A DNA stretch of 23,249 bases from a virus, in the IMG/VR virus record IMGVR_UViG_3300007516_000160, positions 1 to 23,249 of that record; one strand, 5' to 3'. A program made the position numbers and the translations under genes. The notes under the pieces were generated by a model, which saw only the letters and a list, made by a program, of their open reading frames with translations, made no database searches and was not told the origin of the DNA. Numbering within the stretch: position 1 is the first letter of the stretch; the number at the start of each line of letters is the position of its first letter. This document shows positions 1 through 8,474 of this stretch, one piece after another.

Positions 1-3000
1 GGATCCATTTAGCTATATCACTCCCTGAATTAAAGTATGTTAGGGGGTACATATTTACACTCGCCGTCCCTATATTATATATATTTTTAATATGGAAATC
101 TCTTTGGGTTTTAAATGATCCTAAATATAAAGTTTTGGAGGCAAAACCACCTGAAGGAGTAACCAAACTAAAACTTGATCTGAAAAGTCTTCTATCTTTT
201 TGATATTTGAATATTCTGTATTGTTTCGTATTTTGAACCCATAATTTATCATCTGTTGGGATGCCTAATAAGGAAGATGCTATTTTACCTGAAGAGGGGG
301 TTCCCGGGAGGTAGGGGTCTACATTTCCTGTTTCTAAATCAAAATAAAAATAAGGTGCTCTTACATTTTGGGGGTATTTCTTTTCATTAGGGTATAAATA
401 ATCCCCCCATCCGGGAATTGTAGGGTTATCTCTTCCATCTAGAGTTTCAGGTTTGTTTTTTGTCCAAAGAGCTATTGAAGCTAAAGAATAAGTAGGGGCG
501 GTGCGTGCTAAATATAAAGATAGTATTACAGCATCTGTTTCTGGTGGGGGATTATTTGTCATTAATTCTTCTATCTCTAAAGCTGACGTATAATCACTAC
601 TCACGTAATAATGGATATCTACTGAATATGAAGGGTAATTTATACTTGAAGTTATTAGAGTATGATAGAATATAGGTTCACCTTTAAAGGAAGAATATGG
701 GTTATTAAAGAGAGATTGGGTTGTTATAGGAAGTTCAGTTCCTTCATATTCTCCATTATAAAATTCTTTTTGTGTATCTTCAATTTTTTCTATTATTCCT
801 ATAGGCGTATGTTGGGATGAAGTATAAGATTGATTAAATGAAGGATTATTATAAGGATTTAATACCCCCCCAGGGCCTTCAGTAAAGGAATAAATTTCTG
901 TAGGAGGGATTGAGGCTGTTATTTCAATATTTTTAAATGATATAGATTCATTCATCGATGAAGACGAATTAGTTGCCACCTTAGTATTTATAGTAAATTG
1001 GGTGGGGTGGACTCTATTTCTTTCTAATAAATGTTGTTTAATTATTATACCAGTATTAACTTTAGTTCTGGCGGGGGTATAGGCTTTTATTGAAGAAAAT
1101 AAGGAATTATCATAATATTTGATAAGACGTATATAGTCCTGTAAATTACCTTTTGAGTATTTTTTAAAGTATTCCTTGGCTATTACTCTAAGTTGAGGGT
1201 AAAATACTGAACCTGTAGTCATGAATCTAGGATCTCCTAAAGTATCTGATATAAAGTTATATCCAAGAGATTGGATAATATCATCATTCACTTCATCTTG
1301 AGGGGAGAATCCTACCTCTAACATCGTTGTATCTTCTACATAACTCCTACTTACTTGATAATCTTGTTGTATAGAAGTTTCTCTAGATAATAGATTTCCA
1401 TAATATGGATTATTCTTTATTTGGATTTTATTTGAAATCTTATTATTAACCCCAGAAGAAGGTTGGTTCATAAAATAAACCTCAACATTAGAAGTACTTA
1501 AATCCCCACTAGAAGTTAATTCTGAAGTTAATGAATACCCTGATGTTACTACTCCATCATATATGAAAGAGCCTGTAATTAAAGAAGGAACTTCATTATA
1601 TGTAGAAGGATGTGATGAAGAATAGTATGTAGTACTAACCCCTGAAGGTAAAGTGAATTTAGTTTCAAGTTCGTTTCCTAAAGGGGCTCTAAAAGCCAAC
1701 ATATCAAAAGAACTTTCTGGACCTGTAACAGAATTACCTTCTATAGATTCAGGGTTCATTACAAAACTATTAAAAGAATTTCCGTTCAGAGGTTTTGTGT
1801 AATATCTAAGTTCTTGGAAAGATCCTGTGAATTGTACCCCTGAGACATTTAATATTTTAGTAGTACCTTTTATTTGAGTACCATCTTTCCCTCCACCTAA
1901 CAATAAACCTACACCAGCACCAGAAGATGTAGATTCAAACATGGTATTATATAATTGAGCCCCCGCATCAGAACTACCTGTAATTATGAAACTAGCAGAA
2001 GCTTGGAATCCTAAAGAATTTCCATCAGAACCATTATATTGTTTATTTTTAGCATATAAAGTATAAGTAATATCATTAGCACTACCTTTAGTAGTAGCTC
2101 CTTCTCGTTTCAATAATACACTCCACCATCCCTTATCGAAGAAGGGTAAATAAATATCATCACTTTCTATAAAATTCCCACTATTATCCCCTAATACAAA
2201 ATTTAAAGTTCCATATTCACCGTAAGGGTTTGAACCTGTACCTTGATAGTTCCCTAAAGATTGAGTTGCATAATTTAAAGTTATACCAAAACCACATCCA
2301 TCAGAAGTTGAAGAATTTAAGTTAGATATTAAAGATTGAGTGAAATGAGATTCATCAGGAATTCCTAAAGTTTGAAATCTAAAAGCTATAGATGAAGGTA
2401 CATTTCTTTCCCCTTTAAGGAATGAACTATAAGTTTCTTCCCATGGGGTTATTAAAGTATAATATGAAGCATTAGAATTAGTTTTAAAAGCATAACTAAA
2501 TCTGTTATACCAATCATCATAATCATTGTCATTATCTTTATTCTTACCTCCGAATTCATTTATTCTAAGAATAGTATTAGGTATTCCCCAAACGTTTATA
2601 AGCTGTCTTAACCCCGAAATTGTACCTTTTTTCTTTATTAAATATGAAAGGTTATGATAAAGACGTTTTAAAATTTCTTTATTTATTTTATCTAAAGCGT
2701 AAGGAAATGATTGGATTATATTAGGGGTACTTCCACTTACATTTACGGCTATATAATCATTTATAAATTCACTCCCCGTGGAGGGGGCATAATATCCATC
2801 ATTTTCACCTATTAACCCTATGAAATTATCTGTATTTTTTGATGTGACTGAAGTAAATCCTAAACTGTCTATAGCATCTTTTATTAACCCTAAAGGAAGA
2901 CTTTGGTCTAGATTGTTAGTTGTATTATATCTTTCACTTAAAGCTTTAGTATACATCCAAACTTCATCAAAATGTTGACCTACCATATTAGAAAATTCTA

Positions 3001-4345
3001 TATATTGGTTATTGTCATCATTGTCTCTTATAAATTCTGGTATTGTATAATATAACCAGTTTTGGTTTTTATTATCATAAAGAGATGCTGATAAAATATA
3101 TCCTCCATAATATTGATGGTTTTCTATATCATTTCCCATCCAGGTTAACACTTGGGTACTTCCTGTATTTAAAAGAGTATAGGGGTAATTAGACCCAGTT
3201 TTAGGATATGAAAATGAAGAACTGTTATAATATTGATAGTATTCAAAATCATCAAAGTTCTTTATAGTATTTTCTATCCTAGAATAAAAAGAATTTATTG
3301 TAGGAGAAGAGGAAGTTGTTGAGGTTAATAGGCTAATTTGATCCTCCCAACCTTGTATATTTGATACTTTTTTATAAAAATTATTTATTCTTGATTTAGC
3401 AGAAGAAAAGTTAACAAACTCATTGAAAGTACCATATGAATAATTAGGGGTGATTTTAACCCCCTCATCTTTTAATATTTTTAAGAGGTTGAATTTTGAA
3501 GCTGAAGAATTGGTTTCCATCAAATCATTTTCTGATTTCAATTCAGTTGATGGGTTCTGTTTAGCTTTGAAATCAAGGTTTGTGTTTGGGCCTTGTAAAT
3601 ATGTTATATTTTTTCGTTGTGAGGGGTCTGTAGATAGAAATGTAACTTCATAAGCTTTACTCTCACCTACTTTTATAACTACATTAAGTTCATCTTTAAC
3701 ATTATAGTTTGAGGGAAGGGGTTGGTATAATTTAACTATAACTTTCCCATCATCTTCATTTCCTACATAATCTATATTAATACCTATAGAATAATTATTA
3801 TCCCCTAAATTAAGATAAAACTCATCAAAATAAGGACTTAAACCTTTTAAAACTTGGGAACCAGATTGAATATTTTCTAATTCTTCCTTCAGGGTTTTTA
3901 CTAAAGGAATTATATTCTTTGAATTTATATAATTACTCTTTAAAGATACCTCTGTTCTATCCGAAGATATTTCGTTTATATAATATTTTTTGTCTTGAGA
4001 TGATCCTAATTTATATTTAATGAAATTATAAACCCCATAAAGTTTACCTCTATCGAATCCCAATCTAGATAAATCATAGTCAGGAGATACTATTATAGAA
4101 TTGGTATTGGTTTTTCCCTTTATGCTAGTATTAGAACCATCAACCGACCAACCTGTATATGAATAGTCTGAGTGTAGGGTTTCTTTGTTAGAATCATAAA
4201 CATGAAATTCCATAGTATCTTCCCCTGGATCATAAGACCCTTCCAATTCATAGTTCGGAATTAGGGTTTGATCAATATTATTAAAACCCCCTTTAGATAA
4301 AAGATAGGGATTAATAGTATTTATTGAAGAAGAAATATTATTCAT
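1..4345 (-). CDS. Giant tail/baseplate structural protein with LamG-like domain (3' end outside window)
   Basis: An uninterrupted frame of 1448 codons starts at ATG 4343-4345 and runs off the left edge, so the C terminus is missing. I translated most of it by hand and met no stop. Around residues 313-340 and 452-473 are helical, tail-protein-like segments (SSAKSRINNFYKKV, MVGQHFDEVWMYTK). Residues about 575-600 contain GLRQLINVWGIPNTILRI, which I recall from large structural proteins of Bacteroidota and marine T4-like phages. Residues about 650-870 look like a concanavalin A/LamG jelly roll (FRFQT, a KGWWSVLL strand, then FTGSFQELRYY). Near 1065-1108 is another conserved-looking block ending in a LLERNR motif. 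It overlaps the 121-aa gene by 8 bases and is the last visible gene of the baseplate operon, about where T4 has gp7 and gp8. A wedge, fibre or adhesin role is inference; the structural assignment is fairly secure. Confidence 0.8.
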   Translation of the reverse strand, partial: MNNISSSINTINPYLLSKGGFNNIDQTLIPNYELEGSYDPGEDTMEFHVYDSNKETLHSDYSYTGWSVDGSNTSIKGKTNTNSIIVSPDYDLSRLGFDRGKLYGVYNFIKYKLGSSQDKKYYINEISSDRTEVSLKSNYINSKNIIPLVKTLKEELENIQSGSQVLKGLSPYFDEFYLNLGDNNYSIGINIDYVGNEDDGKVIVKLYQPLPSNYNVKDELNVVIKVGESKAYEVTFLSTDPSQRKNITYLQGPNTNLDFKAKQNPSTELKSENDLMETNSSASKFNLLKILKDEGVKITPNYSYGTFNEFVNFSSAKSRINNFYKKVSNIQGWEDQISLLTSTTSSSPTINSFYSRIENTIKNFDDFEYYQYYNSSSFSYPKTGSNYPYTLLNTGSTQVLTWMGNDIENHQYYGGYILSASLYDNKNQNWLYYTIPEFIRDNDDNNQYIEFSNMVGQHFDEVWMYTKALSERYNTTNNLDQSLPLGLIKDAIDSLGFTSVTSKNTDNFIGLIGENDGYYAPSTGSEFINDYIAVNVSGSTPNIIQSFPYALDKINKEILKRLYHNLSYLIKKKGTISGLRQLINVWGIPNTILRINEFGGKNKDNDNDYDDWYNRFSYAFKTNSNASYYTLITPWEETYSSFLKGERNVPSSIAFRFQTLGIPDESHFTQSLISNLNSSTSDGCGFGITLNYATQSLGNYQGTGSNPYGEYGTLNFVLGDNSGNFIESDDIYLPFFDKGWWSVLLKREGATTKGSANDITYTLYAKNKQYNGSDGNSLGFQASASFIITGSSDAGAQLYNTMFESTSSGAGVGLLLGGGKDGTQIKGTTKILNVSGVQFTGSFQELRYYTKPLNGNSFNSFVMNPESIEGNSVTGPESSFDMLAFRAPLGNELETKFTLPSGVSTTYYSSSHPSTYNEVPSLITGSFIYDGVVTSGYSLTSELTSSGDLSTSNVEVYFMNQPSSGVNNKISNKIQIKNNPYYGNLLSRETSIQQDYQVSRSYVEDTTMLEVGFSPQDEVNDDIIQSLGYNFISDTLGDPRFMTTGSVFYPQLRVIAKEYFKKYSKGNLQDYIRLIKYYDNSLFSSIKAYTPARTKVNTGIIIKQHLLERNRVHPTQFTINTKVATNSSSSMNESISFKNIEITASIPPTEIYSFTEGPGGVLNPYNNPSFNQSYTSSQHTPIGIIEKIEDTQKEFYNGEYEGTELPITTQSLFNNPYSSFKGEPIFYHTLITSSINYPSYSVDIHYYVSSDYTSALEIEELMTNNPPPETDAVILSLYLARTAPTYSLASIALWTKNKPETLDGRDNPTIPGWGDYLYPNEKKYPQNVRAPYFYFDLETGNVDPYLPGTPSSGKIASSLLGIPTDDKLWVQNTKQYRIFKYQKDRRLFRSSFSLVTPSGGFASKTLYLGSFKTQRDFHIKNIYNIGTASVNMYPLTYFNSGSDIAKWI

Positions 4346-4703
4346 TGTTTATTATAGTATTAGTAAATTCCTCTATTAAGGATGCAGTTTCTTTTCTTAG
4401 TTCTAAGTTTTCATTTCTTAAATTATCTATTTCTTCTAAAAGGGCGTTAATTTCATCTTGGTTTGGGGTGAAATCTATATGTTCAGTACTTTCTTTTACC
4501 AAATATTCGTGTGAATTATTATCCCCATATTTAGGGATCTCGAAAAAGAGCTTGTTATATAAGGTAAAAAAGTCCTCTACGTTAGCCAAGTTGACATCGA
4601 AAAAATTAGGGTCTTTAACTTCCTTTAACTCTTTAAATGAAGCATCTACTGTCTTATAGAATTTTGATTTATCAAAAACGTTTCTATTTAATTTTATATC
4701 CAT
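4338..4703 (-). CDS. Small baseplate-operon protein, C-terminal coiled coil
   Basis: This encodes 121 aa that I do not recognise. The C-terminal half (about residues 80-115) is rich in Glu, Leu and Asn with heptad-like spacing (IDNLRNENLELRKETASLIE) and should form a coiled coil. The N-terminal half is charged and carries several aromatics. There is no signal peptide or membrane segment. It is packed between the DNRLRE-like gene (one base separates them) and the giant structural gene (8-base overlap), so it is translated within the late structural operon. A small tail-assembly or trimerisation component is a reasonable guess, but only the context supports it. The antisense frame over the same bases is a shadow. 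Confidence 0.75.
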   Translation of the reverse strand: MDIKLNRNVFDKSKFYKTVDASFKELKEVKDPNFFDVNLANVEDFFTLYNKLFFEIPKYGDNNSHEYLVKESTEHIDFTPNQDEINALLEEIDNLRNENLELRKETASLIEEFTNTIINNE

Positions 4704-4704
4704 A

Positions 4705-5841
4705 TCACTTTTCTATTTTAAATCTAATATCTTCATTAAAAGTTTTTGTTACTCCATCTAATGTAGTCTTTATCAGTATTGTATATTCTCTATAAGGTTC
4801 TAACCCATCCATATAAACATCAAAATAACTAGATACAGGATCTGAGCTTATTTTGGTATATAAATTATCAAATTCTACAACAAATTCATTAGTCCCAGTA
4901 TCTTTTATAGCATACCAAGATGAATTACCTGGTAAGTAATAATTTTGAGAATAGAAAGAAGAGGTTGAAAAAGTTCTTGTTGGGTATTTTGGAGTTGCAG
5001 ATACTCTAAATCTAACTATATCTTCCATATAGTATACTTTTTCATTATTATATATAGAAATAAAGGATTGAGGATCACTTAAAATTGTTTGAGTAGATGA
5101 ACCAGTATTAAAGGAGTAATCATCCCATCTAAATTCTAGTTCTGGTGGGTAAATAGTATGTGTATCTATTGAGAAATAACGCATAATTACGTCATTATTT
5201 AAATTGTCTATGAATTCATCACTATCTCGTTGTTTTATTAAGAATCCTTGGTTTAACACGCCATCTGAAGGATTAATAGAATTACTATACCATGTTTGGA
5301 CTGTTGTAGTTACATCTACTTTTATATCTTTCTCATCAGAATAAGAAAAGCTTTGGGTTTGTACTAAGTTCAACCCTAAATTAGATCCTGTATACCAGTT
5401 TCCTCCTCCAGGAAGAGAAGTTTGGAATGAAGAAGTCACATATTCTGGTAAACTTGAAGTAGGCCATAGAGAGGACCCTTGATAATCTAAATACCTCCAA
5501 CTAACACCATTAGTTACTTGAGGGGAATCCCCAAATTGACCCGTACCCATACCCCAATCCCCCGATATTGGATAGAAATATAGTTTTTTATCTAAATTCA
5601 AACCCGTTAATAAGGCCATTTTGTTTTTCAAATAAACAACAGAGGAAGATGAATTGATTTTATTATCTATAATACCTACAATCTCCTCCGTTGAAAATTT
5701 TATTAAATACCTGCTAACTTGAGGATATGAATCTCCCATATAAGTTGAAGCTTCCAATATAGGATCTAACCCTGAATTAGCATCAGGATATTGGGTGTAT
5801 AATGTAGCATCCTTTTCAGGAAAGATCTTGTAAATTGCCAT
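4705..5841 (-). CDS. DNRLRE-like phage structural protein
   Basis: The 378-aa protein opens with MAIYKIFPEKDATLYTQYPD followed by an NSGLDPILE motif. This is the characteristic start of DNRLRE-type beta-sandwich proteins found in marine and Bacteroidota T4-like phages. Further family-like blocks are a KVDVTTTVQTWY strand near residue 175 and YFSIDTHTIYPPELEFRWDD near residue 225. The C-terminal part (about 265-378) has RFRVSATPKYPTRTF and a second beta-rich domain ending in an EYTILIKT strand. The protein lies 16 bases downstream of the gp6-like gene, where T4 keeps wedge and short-fibre connector genes. A role as a virion surface or baseplate-periphery protein is inferred from context; the family resemblance is from memory. 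Confidence 0.8.
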   Translation of the reverse strand: MAIYKIFPEKDATLYTQYPDANSGLDPILEASTYMGDSYPQVSRYLIKFSTEEIVGIIDNKINSSSSVVYLKNKMALLTGLNLDKKLYFYPISGDWGMGTGQFGDSPQVTNGVSWRYLDYQGSSLWPTSSLPEYVTSSFQTSLPGGGNWYTGSNLGLNLVQTQSFSYSDEKDIKVDVTTTVQTWYSNSINPSDGVLNQGFLIKQRDSDEFIDNLNNDVIMRYFSIDTHTIYPPELEFRWDDYSFNTGSSTQTILSDPQSFISIYNNEKVYYMEDIVRFRVSATPKYPTRTFSTSSFYSQNYYLPGNSSWYAIKDTGTNEFVVEFDNLYTKISSDPVSSYFDVYMDGLEPYREYTILIKTTLDGVTKTFNEDIRFKIEK

Positions 5842-5857
5842 TTAAATGTTTTATGTT

Positions 5858-7720
5858 TTAAAAATTAACTATCCTTCCCTTTATATCATTATTAGGAAAC
5901 TTCACTTCAAATATCATAGGGTCTATTGAAGGGTAAACCACACCATCTATAGCCGCTCCCTTAATATCATATGCAAAATTACTATAACCTAAAACTTCTT
6001 CTGTTAAATTGTGGATTTCAACTAATTTTACAGTTTGAACCCCTTCTACTTTATCTAAAAGAACATATAAGTCTCTCAATATTATAGGTTCATTTATTTG
6101 CCATTTATCTATTTGGAAATGTTCTTGAACTCTGTCTATACATTTAGTAAGTACTTCACTATTGTTATAAGATGGGAGGGTAATTATATTAAAATTTATA
6201 CCTATATTAATAATAAAGGCATCTTTAATTCTAATAGAATCATTTATCATTCTATATTCTGATAGATATGTTTTTAAGTTGTTTTTAATTAAAGGTGAAG
6301 CTATTCTTAAGTTCTTATTATTATCAAAAGTCAGGATATAGAGATCTAGGACAGTAGGAAGTTCTCCCAACTGGTAGTCTCCTACTTTACTTTGAGCGGT
6401 AAAAGCTTTAGCTATAGAACCTAAGTTTGAAGGCATAGATAAAGCCCTAATTAAATAATCTGAAGTAGTTACACTTCTTAATTGATTTTGGAAATTTCCT
6501 AAAGCCTTAACTTTTAAATCCTCAATGGTATCTCCATCAGACCCCCCATCTGCTGCTAGGGCATTATTAGATGCTAAAGAATTGAATGTTATGTCAGCTA
6601 ATGAAGAGTTAGATAAATTAGGATTATTAAAGGTAATATTGCTAGTATCCAACACTGATAGAGAACCAGCCTCAACGTTGGAGGTGATTCCTCCCCCTGT
6701 AAGATATCTAACAGTTAATGTTATGTTAGAAGGTGATATTCCATAAGTTTTAGTATACATGAAATTCAATGGAGAGAATGCTGTGGTTAATTTGTCTTTC
6801 TCAAAAGGAAGTCCTAAACCTACATTATCAGGGTTTGGGGTGATTTCCTCATCACTATCCATAAAGGATCCTGCTCCAAATTGGATTTCTAAAGTAGTTG
6901 GATTTATAAATCTAGAGGCAAATCTCCTTTGGGTTTGTTTTAGCTGTAATATATAAGGGGATGATGGATCGGAAGTATATAGAGGATCATTTACGTTTGT
7001 ATTTCTTATATAATCAAATACACTTTCTTGGGCCAAGTTTGGTACTTCATACCAAGTATTTCCTTCACTATCCACAGCATCTAATATTCCTATTATGTTG
7101 GAAGCATTTAGGGTCCTACTATCAAATTTAACTGGAGAGTTAAAGGAAAATGTAGTTGTATTAATAGTAGAAGAAATAGATTTCCTTGTTTTCTTTAATA
7201 AGAAAGATGTAGGATCATCTCCTGATATTTCATATATAGTAGTTTCCGTAGGGTCGAAAGAAGAAGATGAGGAAAAATCTAAAGGATCCTCAATTATAAA
7301 TTTAATGTTAGAGTTTGAATTTGAAGATATTTGAGTGTTTTGAGGGATAGTAAGACAATATGAAAAGTCTGGTACGTAAGAAGAAGCACTTAATATAGAA
7401 GGTAATGTTTGGTAAAAGTCTACATCTACAGAAGAGGCTGTAGTAGTTTTCGGTTTATATCCTAAAAATTGAGACATTTGATATACATTTTCTATTTGTC
7501 TAGAATGTTGTATAAATGTTTCTTGAATTTGGTTATCTAGGTAAAAAGATAAAACATCCCCTACATAAGAAGCCATCTCTATAAATAACATCCCCGTTGA
7601 TGAGGGGGAAAAATCATTATAAGTATCAGAAAAATATGTTTTTGAATACTCTATTAAGGAATTCTTAAAACTGTTAAAGTCTTTATTTATATATTTTATG
7701 TCTTTAGTAGAATTTGCCAT
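5858..7720 (-). CDS. gp6: Baseplate wedge protein, gp6-like (Baseplate_J family)
   Basis: At 620 aa this is close to T4 gp6 (about 660 aa). The N terminus (KDIKYINKDFNSFKNSLIEY, then SSTGMLFIEMASYVGDVLSF) is the usual beginning of gp6/gpJ-like wedge proteins. The middle carries TYGISPSNITLTVRYLTGGG with SNVEAG following, a hallmark stretch of gp6 in T4-like phages. The ETIEDLKVKALGNFQNQLRSVTT region (positions 6450-6540) matches the start of the Baseplate_J core, and the C-terminal half alternates helices and strands as expected. It follows gp25 with one base between them, the same order as in many T4-like and P2-like tails. In the virion, gp6 rings the hub and joins the wedges. I am confident in this assignment. 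Confidence 0.92.
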   Translation of the reverse strand: MANSTKDIKYINKDFNSFKNSLIEYSKTYFSDTYNDFSPSSTGMLFIEMASYVGDVLSFYLDNQIQETFIQHSRQIENVYQMSQFLGYKPKTTTASSVDVDFYQTLPSILSASSYVPDFSYCLTIPQNTQISSNSNSNIKFIIEDPLDFSSSSSFDPTETTIYEISGDDPTSFLLKKTRKSISSTINTTTFSFNSPVKFDSRTLNASNIIGILDAVDSEGNTWYEVPNLAQESVFDYIRNTNVNDPLYTSDPSSPYILQLKQTQRRFASRFINPTTLEIQFGAGSFMDSDEEITPNPDNVGLGLPFEKDKLTTAFSPLNFMYTKTYGISPSNITLTVRYLTGGGITSNVEAGSLSVLDTSNITFNNPNLSNSSLADITFNSLASNNALAADGGSDGDTIEDLKVKALGNFQNQLRSVTTSDYLIRALSMPSNLGSIAKAFTAQSKVGDYQLGELPTVLDLYILTFDNNKNLRIASPLIKNNLKTYLSEYRMINDSIRIKDAFIINIGINFNIITLPSYNNSEVLTKCIDRVQEHFQIDKWQINEPIILRDLYVLLDKVEGVQTVKLVEIHNLTEEVLGYSNFAYDIKGAAIDGVVYPSIDPMIFEVKFPNNDIKGRIVNF

Positions 7721-7721
7721 T

Positions 7722-8129
7722 TTATTTTAAAACGATATTAAATGAATCTTTTACATCCAACCTAGAGATTTGGTAATCTAATCTAAATTCAATTGTATTA
7801 AAATTTGGGGAATTATTAAATGCTATTTTTTCTATTATAACGTCGGGGAAATATCTCCTTATATCTTCTTGAATTCTTTCCTTTAATTCGTCTGTAGTAT
7901 AATCTGTTATGTTTTCAAACAGTAAAGTTTTTAAATCAGAACCAAAATTAGGGTTAAATACTCTTTCTCTTTTATTAGTTAATAAGTAATTAATCAAATT
8001 AGCTTTGGTTTGGTCCTTGGTTTGGTAAGTAGTATTAAAAACGGCATTCCCGTTTAAAGGGAAGCCAAAACCTATCCCTTTATGTAGAAAAGTATCTATT
8101 GGATATTTATTAGGTAAAAGCTGAGCCAT
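7722..8129 (-). CDS. gp25: Baseplate wedge protein gp25
   Basis: The 135-aa length equals that of T4 gp25 (132 aa). The N terminus carries a GIGFGFPLN motif, then a conserved stretch of the GPW/gp25 family: LINYLLTNKRERVFNPNFGS followed by DLKTLLFE. The C-terminal half has the ERIQEDIRRYFPDVIIEKI helix-strand unit typical of the fold. The family forms the wedge piece that touches the tail sheath and starts its assembly. The ATG overlaps the stop of the upstream 105-aa gene (TAATG), implying translational coupling. The gp6-like gene follows directly. The neighbouring order and the motifs agree, so the call is firm. Confidence 0.93.
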   Translation of the reverse strand: MAQLLPNKYPIDTFLHKGIGFGFPLNGNAVFNTTYQTKDQTKANLINYLLTNKRERVFNPNFGSDLKTLLFENITDYTTDELKERIQEDIRRYFPDVIIEKIAFNNSPNFNTIEFRLDYQISRLDVKDSFNIVLK

Positions 8130-8446
8130 TATTTCCCAATAAGTTGTTTAATTACATCCATACTTACCTCGCCTGAAGGTAAAGTCCCATTTATTATATC
8201 CATCCCTCCTAAGGGAGAGAATTGTGGAAGATCCTTAGTAGTTAAAGATATTTCTGTTTGATCTATCATATCTAGATATAATTTTCTCTTTTCAGATTCA
8301 GTTAAGGTTGATTTGCTGATTTCTTTTTTTTCATTAATAGGGGCCTTTCCTTGGGATAAGGCCTCAATAAGGAAAGTTTTAATTTCCTCTTGAAAAGCTT
8401 CTTTAACCGCTTCTTTAATTATTTTTTTAAAAGTTTTTGTTTTCAT
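8129..8446 (-). CDS. Small helical protein of the baseplate operon, unknown
   Basis: I do not recognise this 105-aa protein. The first 30 residues form a strongly amphipathic, Lys/Glu-rich helix (KKIIKEAVKEAFQEEI). A polar linker follows, then a segment with TESEKRKLYLDMIDQ and a short Gly/Pro-containing end (PQFSPLGGMDIINGTLPSGE). No signal peptide or membrane segment is visible. It sits between the 598-aa tail protein and gp25, overlapping gp25 by one base. The ATG comes 4 bases after an ATATTTATA motif, an arrangement also seen at the 14.56 kb gene, so this may be an internal late start point. A small tail or baseplate assembly protein is the likeliest role, from position only. Confidence 0.72.
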   Translation of the reverse strand: MKTKTFKKIIKEAVKEAFQEEIKTFLIEALSQGKAPINEKKEISKSTLTESEKRKLYLDMIDQTEISLTTKDLPQFSPLGGMDIINGTLPSGEVSMDVIKQLIGK

Positions 8447-8450
8447 TTGT

Positions 8451-8459
8451 TATAAATAT
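8451..8459 (-). promoter_or_regulatory. Late-type motif inside the baseplate block
   Basis: ATATTTATA, then ACAA, then the ATG of the 105-aa gene, in the 28-base gap after the 598-aa gene. It is the only gap of this size in the block. No -33 box. Confidence 0.4.
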
Positions 8460-8474
8460 TAAGTAATTAAATTT

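Noticed and set aside
1-6. GGATCC at the left edge as a cloning junction
   Set aside because: GGATCC recurs several times inside the window and the edge lies within an open gene, so it is probably chance.
4324-4659. Plus-strand 111-codon frame opposite the 121-aa gene
   Set aside because: It is Ser/Leu-rich in the way antisense frames of AT-rich genes are, and the opposite strand has the operon-compatible gene.
6525-7334. Several plus-strand frames opposite gp6
   Set aside because: Shadows of a clearly identified baseplate gene; no promoters or partner genes on the plus strand.
8451-8460. T4-type late promoters TATAAATA pointing to the right
   Set aside because: The box occurs on the plus strand here and at other gene starts, but no plus-strand genes exist to be served.
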